Below, one piece after another: positions 7,840 to 16,642 of a stretch of 64,000 nt of DNA (the stretch's first letter is position 1; each line of letters opens with the position of its first letter). The position numbers and the translations under genes were made by a program. This DNA is from JBEIFW01 sp046081125. Its GTDB lineage: Bacteria > Actinomycetota > Acidimicrobiia > Acidimicrobiales > Ilumatobacteraceae. The stretch covers positions 45,378-109,377 of the forward strand of contig JBJTVH010000094.1 of NCBI GenBank assembly GCA_046081125.1, given 5' to 3'. The notes under the pieces were generated by a model. The model was given only the letters and a program-made list of their open reading frames with translations, was not told where the DNA came from and did not search any database.

Positions 7840-7883
7840 GGGCGGGTCGTTCGCCCCCGGGGGGACCGACCGCGGCGTCGGTC
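7840..7883. terminator. Two adjacent hairpins between convergent genes
   Basis: GGGCG/CGCCC (7840-7856, 7-nt loop) is followed by GACCGAC-CGCGGC-GTCGGTC (7864-7883). They fill the 43-bp gap between the TauE gene and the leftward regulator, and the second overlaps the regulator's stop codon. There is no T-tract, as is common in actinobacterial terminators. Confidence 0.55.
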
Positions 7884-9012
7884 AGTCCCGAAGCACCCAG
7901 TAGAACACGGCCGGCTCGGGCCGCAGGTTGCGCCACCCGGCGATCGGCGCCGTGGTGGCCAGCAACGAGTCGCCGGCGCGCAGCACGGGCGTGTCGTCGC
8001 CGACGTCGATCTGCACGAGCCCGCGCACGACCGCGACCAGTTCGACGCCCCGATGGTCCAACGGCGCTCGGTCGTCCTCACCGGCTCCGAGCATCACGAG
8101 GAAGGCCCGAAGGCCGGAACCGGTGTCGTCGGCCAGCGCGACGAGGGTGCCGCCGCTCGCCGCGCGGCTGCGGTCGTGACGGGCGAGTTGGTACCCGGGC
8201 CGGGGGCGGGCGTCCACGAGCCGGTCGAGGCTCACCCCGAGCCGGTCACGCAAGGTGAGCAGGGTGTCGAGCGACAGCCCCCGGGTGCCGTTCTCGGCCT
8301 GTGACATCGCGCTCGCCGTCACGCCGGCGGCCTCGGCGAACTGGGCCTGGGTGATGCCGAGGTCACGACGCACCGCCACCAGGCCGCGAGCGAGCCGCCC
8401 TCCCGTCGCGCTCGTCGCGAGGTGCACCGTGTCGCCGGCGAGCCGGAACTGGTGGACCGAACCCTGGACGTCGGCGGGCCGACTCTCGGCCTTGTGCACC
8501 TGCAACTGCTCGCCACGGACCTCGAGCAGGCACTGGGTCACCTGGCGGACCCGCTCGAGGAATCCCGGGCCGAGGCGTCGGGTGGCACGCCAGTAGGTGA
8601 TCGCCCCGGTCTGGAGCATCGAGGGGCACATCCGGGTGAAGAAGCGGGTCGTCTCGGTGTGGCCCCAGCGCCGGTCGAGTTCGTCGAGCCCGTCGAACAG
8701 GATGCTCAGCCGGGGGGTGACCGCCATACGGCGTTCGATCTCGTCGCACAGGGGGGTGTACTGGCCGAAGCTGCTGCCGACCGTGGCGTCGAGCACGTCC
8801 ACGCCGGCCGGCCGGGGTCGCTCGAGCTCCGCGCGCGTGCAGACCACCTGCAACGTCGGCCCACGTCGAATGCTCGAGCGGAGGAACGCCTGCTCGATCA
8901 CCTCGTAGCGCTCGTCGCGGTCGGTGACCCAGACCACGTTGTCGCCGGCGAGCAGGCCCCCGAGCAGCTCGTCGAGCGGCGGTAGGCCGGTCTCGAGCCG
9001 CGTCGTCGTCAC
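7882..9012 (-). CDS. XRE-family regulator with KaiC-like N-terminal domain and C-terminal cupin
   Basis: Three parts are visible in 376 residues. Residues 8-175 resemble a RecA/KaiC-like domain (GLPPLDELLGGLLAGDNVVW, and LSILFDGLDEL at 103-112 in the Walker B position), but the P-loop Gly-Lys-Thr is missing. Residues 205-267 are an XRE helix-turn-helix (ITQAQFAEAAGVTASAMSQAE). Residues 288-376 are a cupin (HRGVELVAVVRGLVQIDVGDD). XRE-cupin proteins usually repress or activate catabolic genes in response to a small ligand; the extra N-terminal domain is uncommon to my knowledge. It faces the sulfur operon convergently, so its targets are unknown. It is probably cytoplasmic and DNA-binding. Confidence 0.8.
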   Translation of the reverse strand: MTTTRLETGLPPLDELLGGLLAGDNVVWVTDRDERYEVIEQAFLRSSIRRGPTLQVVCTRAELERPRPAGVDVLDATVGSSFGQYTPLCDEIERRMAVTPRLSILFDGLDELDRRWGHTETTRFFTRMCPSMLQTGAITYWRATRRLGPGFLERVRQVTQCLLEVRGEQLQVHKAESRPADVQGSVHQFRLAGDTVHLATSATGGRLARGLVAVRRDLGITQAQFAEAAGVTASAMSQAENGTRGLSLDTLLTLRDRLGVSLDRLVDARPRPGYQLARHDRSRAASGGTLVALADDTGSGLRAFLVMLGAGEDDRAPLDHRGVELVAVVRGLVQIDVGDDTPVLRAGDSLLATTAPIAGWRNLRPEPAVFYWVLRD

Positions 9013-9058
9013 GCGGTGAGGTTAGTTCCGCGCGCTGCGCGTGTCCGGTATCCGGCCC

Positions 9059-10936
9059 TCAGGCGAGCTCGGCGCGGGCGGCGGCGAACTGCGCTCGGTA
9101 CAGCTCGTGATAGGCCCCGCCCTGCGCGAGCAGGTCGTGATGGTTCCCCTGCTCGACGATGCGACCGGCGTCCATGACGAGGATCGTGTCGGCGTCACGG
9201 ATCGTCGAGAGCCGGTGCGCGATCACGAAGCTCGTCCGCTGGGCGCGCAGTGCCGCCATCGCGCGCTGGACGAGCACCTCGGTGCGGGTGTCGACGGAGC
9301 TGGTGGCTTCGTCGAGTACGAGGATCACCGGGTCGGCCAGGAAGGCGCGAGCGATCGTGATGAGCTGTCGCTGTCCGGCCGACAGGTTGGTGCCCTCGTC
9401 GTCGATCACCGTCGCGTAGCCCTGCGGCAACGTCGCGACGAACCGGTCGACGTAGGCGGCCCGGGCGGCGGCGGCGACCTCTGCGTCCGTGGCCGTCGGG
9501 CGCCCGAAGCGGATGTTGTCCTCGATCGTGCCGCCGAACAGCCACGTGTCCTGCAGCACCATGCCGGTCATGCTGCGCAGTTCGGCCCGGGGTAGCGACG
9601 AGATGTCGCGCCCGTCGACGGTGATCCGCCCGCCATCGACGTCGTAGAACCGCATCAGGAGGTTGACGAGCGTGGTCTTGCCGGCACCCGTCGGGCCGAC
9701 GATGGCGACGGTCGTGCCCGGCTCAGCGACGAGGGACAGGTCGTCGATCAAGGGCCGGTCGGGGTCGTAGCGGAACGAGACGTGCTCGAACACCACCCGG
9801 CCGCGGGCGGTGGGCGCATCACCGGACGGTGCCGGGTCGGCCGGTTCCTCGGGCGCGTCGAGGAACTCGAACACCCGCTCGGCGGAGGCGAAGCCGGACT
9901 GCAGGACGTTCACCATCGACGCCATGTGGGTGATCGGCTGGCTGAACTGGCGCTGGTACTGGATGAACGCCTGCACCGCACCCAGGCCGATCGCCCCGGA
10001 CGACACCCGGAACGCACCGACGACCGCGATCGCGACGTAGCCGAGGTTGCCGAGGAACAGCATCACCGGCTGGATCGACCCGGACAGGAACTGCGCGTCG
10101 AACGCTGCGCGGGTCAGGTCGTCGTTGGTGGCGGCGAACCGGTCGCGTGCCGCTTGCTGGCGGCCGAACGCCTTCACGACGGCGTGCCCGGTGACGACCT
10201 CCTCGACCTGCGCGTTGAGTGCGCCGGTGTGGCGCCACTGGGCGACGAACCGGGGCTTGGAGCGTTTCGCGATCCGTCCGATCACGGCCAGCGAGAGCGG
10301 GACGCCGAGGAGCGCCACGACGGTGAGCAGCGGCGACACGGTGAGCATCATCACGATCACGCCGATCACCGTCAGGGCCGACGTGAGCAGCTGCGAGAGC
10401 GTCTGCTGCAGGCTCTGGGCGACGTTGTCGACGTCGTTGGTGACACGGCTCAACAGATCGCCGCGAGGCTGGCGGTCGACCCAGCGCAGGGGGAGTCGGC
10501 CCAGCTTGGCCTCGGCGTCGTCGCGCAGGGTGCGCATCGAGCGCTGCACGATCCCGGCCAGCAGGAACGCCTGCAGGTACGACAGCACGTACGACGCCAC
10601 GTACATCGCGGCGGCGAGCCCGAGGGTGCGGTGGAGCGCGGCGGTGTCGATCCCGTTGCGGCCGTTGCGGCCGGTGAGCCCGTCGAAGACCAGGTCGGTC
10701 GCATGCCCGAGCACGCGCGGACCGAGCACGACGAGCGTGACGCTGGTCAGCGCGAGCACGACGACGGCGACGATGCCGACCGACTCGGGGCGCAGGCGGT
10801 GCCAGAGCCGGCCGGCGGTCGCCTTCAGGTCCTTGGACCGTTCGCCGGGCACGCCGACGGCGTGGAACCGGCCCCCGGCCCCGGGCCGCATCTCCGCCGC
10901 GGGAGGCATGGGCTGGGAGCGCTGCGGCGCACTCAT
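9059..10936 (-). CDS. ABC exporter half-transporter, catalytically complete subunit
   Basis: The 625-residue protein has a six-helix exporter membrane domain (about residues 65-350) followed by an ATPase domain. The latter shows Walker A GPTGAGKTT, signature LSAGQRQ and Walker B VILVLDEATSSVD with the catalytic glutamate. It begins at an ATG whose ATGA overlaps the stop of the upstream half-transporter, so the two are translationally coupled and surely form a heterodimer. Homologous pairs export drugs, lipids or peptides; the substrate here cannot be told. The N-terminal extension of about 50 residues (Pro/Arg-rich, cytoplasmic) is longer than usual. Confidence 0.9.
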   Translation of the reverse strand: MSAPQRSQPMPPAAEMRPGAGGRFHAVGVPGERSKDLKATAGRLWHRLRPESVGIVAVVVLALTSVTLVVLGPRVLGHATDLVFDGLTGRNGRNGIDTAALHRTLGLAAAMYVASYVLSYLQAFLLAGIVQRSMRTLRDDAEAKLGRLPLRWVDRQPRGDLLSRVTNDVDNVAQSLQQTLSQLLTSALTVIGVIVMMLTVSPLLTVVALLGVPLSLAVIGRIAKRSKPRFVAQWRHTGALNAQVEEVVTGHAVVKAFGRQQAARDRFAATNDDLTRAAFDAQFLSGSIQPVMLFLGNLGYVAIAVVGAFRVSSGAIGLGAVQAFIQYQRQFSQPITHMASMVNVLQSGFASAERVFEFLDAPEEPADPAPSGDAPTARGRVVFEHVSFRYDPDRPLIDDLSLVAEPGTTVAIVGPTGAGKTTLVNLLMRFYDVDGGRITVDGRDISSLPRAELRSMTGMVLQDTWLFGGTIEDNIRFGRPTATDAEVAAAARAAYVDRFVATLPQGYATVIDDEGTNLSAGQRQLITIARAFLADPVILVLDEATSSVDTRTEVLVQRAMAALRAQRTSFVIAHRLSTIRDADTILVMDAGRIVEQGNHHDLLAQGGAYHELYRAQFAAARAELA

Positions 10937-12666
10937 ACGGCCTCCTCGGCCCGGAGCTGGGACACCACGATCTCGGCGTAGGTGGGGCAGTTCCGGACGA
11001 GCTCGGGATGGGTGCCGATCCCCACGACCTGGCCGGCGTCGAGCACGACGATCTGGTCGGCACCGGTGATCGTCGCCACCCGCTGGGCGACGACCAGCAC
11101 GGTCGCCTCGGCGATCTCCGGGGCGAGCGCGGCGCGCAACCGGGCGTCGGTCGCCACGTCGAGGGCCGAGAACGAGTCGTCGAACAGGTAGATCTCGGGC
11201 CGGCGCACGAGAGCCCGGGCGATCGCGAGCCGTTCCCGCTGGCCACCCGAGACGTTGGTGCCGCCCTGCGCGATCGGCGCGTCGAGGCCACCGGGCATCG
11301 CCCGGACGAACTCGGCGGCCTGGGCCACCTCGAGGGCGTGCCACAGCTCGTCGTCGGCGGCGTCGGGCCGGCCGAACCGCAGGTTGCTCGCCACGGTCCC
11401 CGAGAACAGATACGCGCGCTGGGGCACCAGGCCGATCCGTCCGGTGAGGGTGGCCGGGTCGAGGTCGCGCACGTCGACGCCGTCCACCCTGACCTCGCCG
11501 CCGGTCACGTCGAACAACCGGGCGACGAGGCCGAGCAGCGTGGTCTTGCCCGAGCCGGTGCTGCCGACGACGGCGGTCACCTGGCCCGGCCGGCAGCGCA
11601 GCTCGACGTCGTGGAGCACGTCGCTCTCGGCGCCGGGGTAGCCGAAGCAGGCGCCCCGCAGTTCGACGGTGGCGTGTTCGGGGAGGACCGTCACCGGGTT
11701 CGAGCTCGCGACCACCGACGACGGGGTGTCGAGCACGTCGGAGATGCGCTCGGCGCACACCGAGGCACGCGGCCACATCGCGGCGATGAACGACCCCATG
11801 GTTACCGACATGAGGATCTGGATCAGGTACGTCAGGTAGGCCACGAGCGAGCCGACCTGCATGTCGCCGTCGATGATCCGGTTGGAGCCGAACCACACCA
11901 CGGCCACGCTCGTCAGGTTCACCGTGACGATCGCAGTCGGGAAGATCGAGGCCATCAGGCGCCCGGAAGCGAGCGCCGATGCGGTGACGTCGCCATTGAC
12001 CCGAGCGAAGCGGGCCGCCTCGTCGGGTTCGCGCACGAAGGCTCGCACCACCCGCATCCCGGCGATCTGTTCCCGCAGGACCCGGTTGAGCGCATCGATA
12101 CGGTCCTGCATGGCCTGGAAGTGCGGGACCATCCGTCGGATGATCAGGCCGACCACGACGGCGAGGGCCGGGACACTGACGGCGAGCAACCAGGACAGCC
12201 CGACGTCCTCGGTCGTCGCCATCACCACGCCACCGACCGCGGTGATCGGCGCCGCGAGCAACATCGTCGCCGTCATCAGCACCAGCATCTGGACCTGCTG
12301 GACGTCGTTGGTGACCCGGGTGATCAGCGACGGTCCGCCGAAGGTGGCGACCTCTCGGGCGGAGAACTCGGTGATCCGGTCGAACAGCCCCTGACGGAGA
12401 TCGCGCGAGATCCCCATGGCGAGCCGGGAGCCCTGGTGCACGGCTGCGACCGACAGCGCGACCTGGAGCACCGACAGACCGAGCATCAGCGCGCCGAAGG
12501 TCCAGATCACCGAGTAGTCCCCGGGCAGCACGCCGTCGTCGATGATGTGCGCGTTGAGGCGGGGGAGGAGCAGCCCGGCGGCGGCCTGGGCGATCTGGAG
12601 CACGACGACGGCGGCGAGCACCCGCCGGTAGGGCCCCAGGTGGGAGCGGAGGAGTCGGATCAGCAT
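10933..12666 (-). CDS. ABC exporter half-transporter, subunit with Asp-for-Glu in Walker B
   Basis: The 577-residue protein has membrane helices in its first 300 residues and an ATPase domain with Walker A VGSTGSGKTT, signature VSGGQRERLA and Walker B IYLFDDSFSALD. The residue after the Walker B aspartate is Asp instead of the catalytic Glu. That is the hallmark of the degenerate-site subunit in heterodimeric exporters such as BmrC/BmrD and LmrC/LmrD. I start it at the ATG at 12664-12666 (MLIRLLRSHLGPYRR), the usual exporter N-terminus; the frame stays open 32 codons upstream but with poor coding character. The next gene overlaps by 4 bp. Confidence 0.9.
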   Translation of the reverse strand: MLIRLLRSHLGPYRRVLAAVVVLQIAQAAAGLLLPRLNAHIIDDGVLPGDYSVIWTFGALMLGLSVLQVALSVAAVHQGSRLAMGISRDLRQGLFDRITEFSAREVATFGGPSLITRVTNDVQQVQMLVLMTATMLLAAPITAVGGVVMATTEDVGLSWLLAVSVPALAVVVGLIIRRMVPHFQAMQDRIDALNRVLREQIAGMRVVRAFVREPDEAARFARVNGDVTASALASGRLMASIFPTAIVTVNLTSVAVVWFGSNRIIDGDMQVGSLVAYLTYLIQILMSVTMGSFIAAMWPRASVCAERISDVLDTPSSVVASSNPVTVLPEHATVELRGACFGYPGAESDVLHDVELRCRPGQVTAVVGSTGSGKTTLLGLVARLFDVTGGEVRVDGVDVRDLDPATLTGRIGLVPQRAYLFSGTVASNLRFGRPDAADDELWHALEVAQAAEFVRAMPGGLDAPIAQGGTNVSGGQRERLAIARALVRRPEIYLFDDSFSALDVATDARLRAALAPEIAEATVLVVAQRVATITGADQIVVLDAGQVVGIGTHPELVRNCPTYAEIVVSQLRAEEAV

Positions 12667-12727
12667 GGGGGTCGCTGCGCACCCTATCGAGCGCGCTCCG
12701 GCGCCCCTCTGGTGGGGCCGGGTGGCC

Positions 12728-13834
12728 TCAGCGGGCGCCGTCGAGCGGCCCGGTGAACCCACCGGGGCGGTAGGGGCCGATCACGATCTGCTCGAGCGCG
12801 CCGACGCCGGTTCGGGTGCCGTCGGTGATCCGGCAGATCTGCTGAACGTGGATGTTCTCGGGCCGCAGCAGATCGATCTCGGCGGGGTCGAACGACTCGA
12901 CGCCGGTCTTCAGTTCGCCCTGCCACATGCCCTGGCGCCAGGTGGGGTGGCCGTAGCCGAGGCCCTTCATGTGGAACCGCAGCATCGGCTCGTACTGGAT
13001 CGTGCGCAGACCGCCGTCGAGGTCGAGGAAGTCGATCTCGGCCTGCGCGGCCAGGCGGGTGCCCGGGTGGTACCGGATGCGGTGCGCAGTCCCGGCCATG
13101 CGCTCGTCGGTGTCGACGAGCGCGCTCGGGATCGCCTGCTCGTCATCGAACAACGGAGCGACGATCGCCTCGCGCACGAGCGGTTCCCCGCGCGGCCCGT
13201 CGAAGAACATCGCGTGGGTCACGTGGTCGTCCCAGAACGACGGCGCCCACAGGAAGAAGATGCCGCGGGCACCACCTGGCGCACCGGCGGTCTCGGGTTC
13301 GCCGACCCCTCGGATCCCCCAGGAGCGATCCTTGGTGCCGAGCCAGTCGTCGACGACGACCGATCCGTCCGGGTGCGTGATCGTCCCGCTCCAACGACCG
13401 AACTGGGCGAAACGGGTGGCGTCCATCGTCTTGCGCAGCCCGTCGTAGAGGACCTGGCGGGCCTCCTGGATGGCCGACGTGCGGGCCGAGAAGGTGAGGT
13501 CGCAGGCCAGACCGGTGTCGTTGTCGTCGAGGACGACGCGGGCCCGGCGCAACGGTTCGACGATCTCGAGCGTGAACGGACCGACCCGCATGTCGGTGCG
13601 TTCGAGCGGGGCGAGGCACGACCCGAAGAAGCAGTGCTGCCGGCCTGAGCGCTCGACGATGCTGAACGCGCAGTCGAGCACCTTGCGGTACGGGTAGATG
13701 GCGATCCCGATGCCGAAATACGCCGAGCCGTCGGCGGTGTAGCCGTTGAACCAGGTGCGGTCGTAGACGTTGCGGTCGGAACTTGCCGGATGGGCGATCG
13801 GTTCCGGGGTCTGGTGGATCGGGTAGTCGTCCAT
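12728..13834 (-). CDS. Hypothetical protein, possibly CrtC/AttH-like beta-barrel family
   Basis: The 368-residue protein is not firmly recognised. It is beta-strand-rich, with alternating hydrophobic and charged residues, and contains DDWLGTKDRSWGIRGVG near residue 200. A Lys-Asp-Arg-Ser-Trp-Gly-Ile-Arg motif of this kind occurs in hydroxyneurosporene-synthase-like (CrtC/AttH) and DUF7064/7065-type proteins of actinobacteria, often beside lipid or steroid genes. No signal peptide or membrane segment is evident. I start it at ATG 13834 (MDDYPIHQTPEP). Longer in-frame starts exist at 13867 or beyond, and the longest would run into the tRNA gene. The role is unknown. Confidence 0.65.
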   Translation of the reverse strand: MDDYPIHQTPEPIAHPASSDRNVYDRTWFNGYTADGSAYFGIGIAIYPYRKVLDCAFSIVERSGRQHCFFGSCLAPLERTDMRVGPFTLEIVEPLRRARVVLDDNDTGLACDLTFSARTSAIQEARQVLYDGLRKTMDATRFAQFGRWSGTITHPDGSVVVDDWLGTKDRSWGIRGVGEPETAGAPGGARGIFFLWAPSFWDDHVTHAMFFDGPRGEPLVREAIVAPLFDDEQAIPSALVDTDERMAGTAHRIRYHPGTRLAAQAEIDFLDLDGGLRTIQYEPMLRFHMKGLGYGHPTWRQGMWQGELKTGVESFDPAEIDLLRPENIHVQQICRITDGTRTGVGALEQIVIGPYRPGGFTGPLDGAR

Positions 13835-13882
13835 CCGGTTGAGCACGCCGGGCCCCTGTCGTTGCATCGCGCGGCTGATTCG

Positions 13883-13954
<72 letters not shown>

Positions 13955-14122
13955 GGACGGCGTACCGAGATGTTACCGATCGCCTCGGTCCGGTGTGGCC
14001 GCCGCCATCGACGGGCGCCATCGACCGGGTGTCGGCCCGTCTGTTGCAGGGTGTGGGCAACGCCGGGTCAAGGGACGGTCGAGCCGGTGGACCCGGAGGG
14101 TCTCCGGGCCGACCAGTGGGCC

Positions 14123-14815
14123 ATGCGAGGAACGGTCACCCCGGCGAGAACGATCGGTGTCGCCCGGCTCGGCGGTGCCACCCGCACCGAGGCGCCGGCC
14201 GTTCGCCTGCCTCCGTCGGCGTGGAGCATGGTGCGCCACGTCGCCTACCAGTCCGTGGTCCAGGATCTCGCATGGTCGGTCACCGCGTTCGGCTCGCACG
14301 TGTGGGGAACGCCTGACTCCTGCAGCGACGTCGACCTGTTCGTGGTCGCCAACCGCAGCCAGGTCGCGTGCCTGCACCGGGTCTTCGCCCGGGTGTCGAT
14401 GAAGATCCACCGCCCGGTCGAGCTCACGATCGAGTCGAGCTGTTCGGTGGCCCTCGCCCTGCGCGACCCGGCATCGCTGGCGTCCCGTGTCGCCGTTGGC
14501 GGCCGCCTGCTCGCCGGAGGCTCGCTCGATTCGCTCGTACCCCACGGCGTGGTCGCCGATCCCGACGCCGCTCGGATCGCCGACGCCCGTTGGCACCTCG
14601 AGCGCGCCGACGAGCAGACCGGCGACCTGCAGACCCGCGAGGTGTTGGCCGCGGCGGCGAGGCTCGCCGGCGTACCTTCGTACTACGCAGCGCGCCGGTC
14701 GTGGTGGTCTGCGGCGATCGCCGAGGGGATCGGCTGTTCGCCCGACACCGTGGACTGGGCAGTGCGGGGCCGTCACGACGGCCTCCGGCAGCACGTCCGC
14801 TCGCTGCTGTCCTGA
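14123..14815 (+). CDS. Nucleotidyltransferase-domain protein
   Basis: The protein of about 230 residues has the nucleotidyltransferase signature GSHVWGTPDSCSDVDLFVV near residues 55-73, that is Gly-Ser-x-x-x-Gly-x5-Ser-Asp-x-Asp, with the two metal-binding aspartates intact. Such minimal domains occur in MNT-type antitoxin/AMPylators, aminoglycoside adenylyltransferases and tRNA-processing enzymes. The rest (about residues 90-230) is helical and could be a substrate-binding or HEPN-like region; a region near residue 190 is Arg/Trp-rich (AARRSWWSAAIAEG). No partner toxin gene lies next to it. The start is uncertain: ATG 14123 is used, but GTG 14087 upstream and ATG 14228 downstream are alternatives. 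Confidence 0.7.
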   Translation: MRGTVTPARTIGVARLGGATRTEAPAVRLPPSAWSMVRHVAYQSVVQDLAWSVTAFGSHVWGTPDSCSDVDLFVVANRSQVACLHRVFARVSMKIHRPVELTIESSCSVALALRDPASLASRVAVGGRLLAGGSLDSLVPHGVVADPDAARIADARWHLERADEQTGDLQTREVLAAAARLAGVPSYYAARRSWWSAAIAEGIGCSPDTVDWAVRGRHDGLRQHVRSLLS

Positions 14816-14857
14816 CCGACCGGGGCCGTCGCCGTGGCGGCCGGCACCGCCGGAGGG

Positions 14858-15889
14858 TCAGCGTCGTTGGTTGGGTTCCTGGACGATCACGCCGAACCAG
14901 CCGAGACCCCGATAGGTCTCGTACCCGGGCGTGAGTGCGTATCCGATCACCCGCCGCTGGCTGTCGCTGTAGTACCCGCTCGCGCCCTGCGTGGTGTCGA
15001 GCGGGAAGACCTCGTGGAGAACGCCCTGGCCCCGGGTCGACGCGATCACGCGGTGGTTGCGGTCGATGATCATGCAGCGCGTGAGACCGGTCTCGTCGGG
15101 ATGGAGGCGCACGGAGTCGACGACGCCTTGCGACTGCGTCGACCAGTCGAAGTGGACGCCGAGCACCCCGATGACGCGCCCGCGATCCTCGCCCCCCTCA
15201 CGGATCGCGGTCGAATACGTGGCGACCGGCCGGTTGCCGAGGAGTCGGTTGGTCTCGATGTCGGCGACGGCGAAATCGGCACCGCTCGCCGTGGCCGTGG
15301 CCTGGCTGAACCACGGCTCGGCGGCGACGGAGCTGCCGACCACCTGCGGGTAGGAGCCCGGTCGGCCGTTGGCGATGACGGTGCCCTTGGCGTCGGCGAT
15401 CCAGAGGTCGAGGTAGACCGTGTAGGAGTCGAGGATGACACCGAGTCGCCGGGAGGCGAAGCTGGCGGCGGCCGGCGTGTGCTCGGTGCAGGCATCGACC
15501 ACGGCGGAGTCCGTGGCCCACCAGCGCACGTCGCAGCTGCGCTCGTACAGGTTCCGGTCGATGATGTCGATCTGGTTCAGCGCCAGGTCGACGAGGCGCC
15601 CGCCTCGCACCTGGCTCACGAGATCCTGGCCGAGCCGGACGAGTTCGGAGGACTTCGTGGCGAGCTCCTCGACGAGCGAACCGGCGATTGACGCAATGAT
15701 CTGCGAGACCTCGGTCACCTCGTTGGCCACGACACCGAACCCGCGACCGGCGTCGCCGGCATGGGCAGCCTCGATGCGGGCATTGATCGCAAGGATTTCG
15801 GTGCGTTGCGTGATCCGCTTGATCTCGGCGACCTTCGCAGAGGTGATGGCGTTGACCTCGCCAGCCAGGGCAACAACCCGCTCGGGCAT
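14858..15889 (-). CDS. Soluble methyl-accepting-type signalling tip followed by a Cache sensor domain
   Basis: The 343-residue protein begins with the hairpin tip of chemoreceptor signalling domains: EIKRITQRTEILAINARIEAAHAGD (about residues 22-46), then GRGFGVVANEV. After a short coiled region it continues into a Cache-like sensor (about residues 125-335) with strands such as VYLDLWIADAKGTVIANG and IGVLGVHFDWSTQSQGVVD. There is no transmembrane helix, signal peptide or HAMP domain, so the usual sensor-then-signalling order is reversed and the protein should be cytoplasmic. GGAGAGAGG just upstream supports ATG 15889; a TTG 18 bp earlier is unlikely. No cheA or cheW is in the window. An energy-taxis or cytoplasmic ligand role is inference. 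Confidence 0.8.
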   Translation of the reverse strand: MPERVVALAGEVNAITSAKVAEIKRITQRTEILAINARIEAAHAGDAGRGFGVVANEVTEVSQIIASIAGSLVEELATKSSELVRLGQDLVSQVRGGRLVDLALNQIDIIDRNLYERSCDVRWWATDSAVVDACTEHTPAAASFASRRLGVILDSYTVYLDLWIADAKGTVIANGRPGSYPQVVGSSVAAEPWFSQATATASGADFAVADIETNRLLGNRPVATYSTAIREGGEDRGRVIGVLGVHFDWSTQSQGVVDSVRLHPDETGLTRCMIIDRNHRVIASTRGQGVLHEVFPLDTTQGASGYYSDSQRRVIGYALTPGYETYRGLGWFGVIVQEPNQRR

Positions 15890-16096
15890 GAAGGATCCTC
15901 TCTCCAATCTCAGGGGCGCCGAACCGCAGTTCCGACACCGGCGACGGGGCGCCGACGCTCGGCCGGGTAACCGTAGGGGGGTCGCTCCGGTTCGCGTGCT
16001 GAGCGCAGCTAAACCGTCAGTGGAACCGATCGTGACGCCGGCGATTGCGGGTTCGGCCGTCCGGGCAGGTCAGGTCGTCACTTCGCCCCTGCGGGG

Positions 16097-16498
16097 TCAG
16101 GTGGCGGACTGAAGCAGCTGCAACGTGTTGCCGTCCGGATCGCGGAACGTGGCGATCCACCCGCCCCATGGTTCCCGTTGGGGAGGTCGGTCGAACCGGA
16201 CACCGGCGTCTCCGAGGCGGGCCGCCACGGCGGCGATGTCGGCGACGTGGAGGTTGATCATGAGGCGATCGGGGTCGCGGGCCGTGCCGTCGACCCGGTC
16301 GTGCAGCGTGAGGGTCAGGCGTACGTCGCCCGGCCAGGCGAACGAGACGAACCCGTCGCGTGCGGTCCGCACCGGCAACGCAAGCGTGTCGCAGTAAAAC
16401 CGCGCCATCGCCTCAAACCGATCGGCCGAGGTCCACACGAGCACCCCGGCGAGGCCGGTGATCTCGTCGGTGATCGCGTCGGTGACGGCGTCAGGCAT
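16097..16498 (-). CDS. VOC-superfamily (glyoxalase/bleomycin resistance) protein
   Basis: This 133-residue protein has one pair of beta-alpha-beta-beta-beta modules of the vicinal oxygen chelate fold. MARFYCDTLALPV marks the first module and GWIATFRDPDGNTLQLLQ the C-terminal metal-ligand strand that ends nearly all members of the family. The sequence lacks a recognisable substrate signature; family members include isomerases, dioxygenases and antibiotic-binding proteins. AGGAGG lies 6 nt upstream of the ATG and supports the start. It is divergent from the acyl-CoA dehydrogenase-like gene at 16643, sharing a 144-bp promoter region in which I see no clear operator. Confidence 0.85.
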   Translation of the reverse strand: MPDAVTDAITDEITGLAGVLVWTSADRFEAMARFYCDTLALPVRTARDGFVSFAWPGDVRLTLTLHDRVDGTARDPDRLMINLHVADIAAVAARLGDAGVRFDRPPQREPWGGWIATFRDPDGNTLQLLQSAT

Positions 16499-16642
16499 GG
16501 TCCGCCTCCTTGGATGGGCGACCGAATTGCGTCACGGGACTGCACCTGCCTGGTAAAGGCGCAGTGCCCGGGACAGGTTGCTGCTGAGACCGTACGATGC
16601 GCAGGCGCACCGTGCCAGGTGCCGGACAGGGGGAGTGCCGCC

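Noticed and set aside
15890..16096. c-di-GMP riboswitch upstream of the chemoreceptor-like gene
   Set aside because: The core GACGCAAAGCC and tetraloop/receptor signals are absent; only a short generic hairpin is seen.
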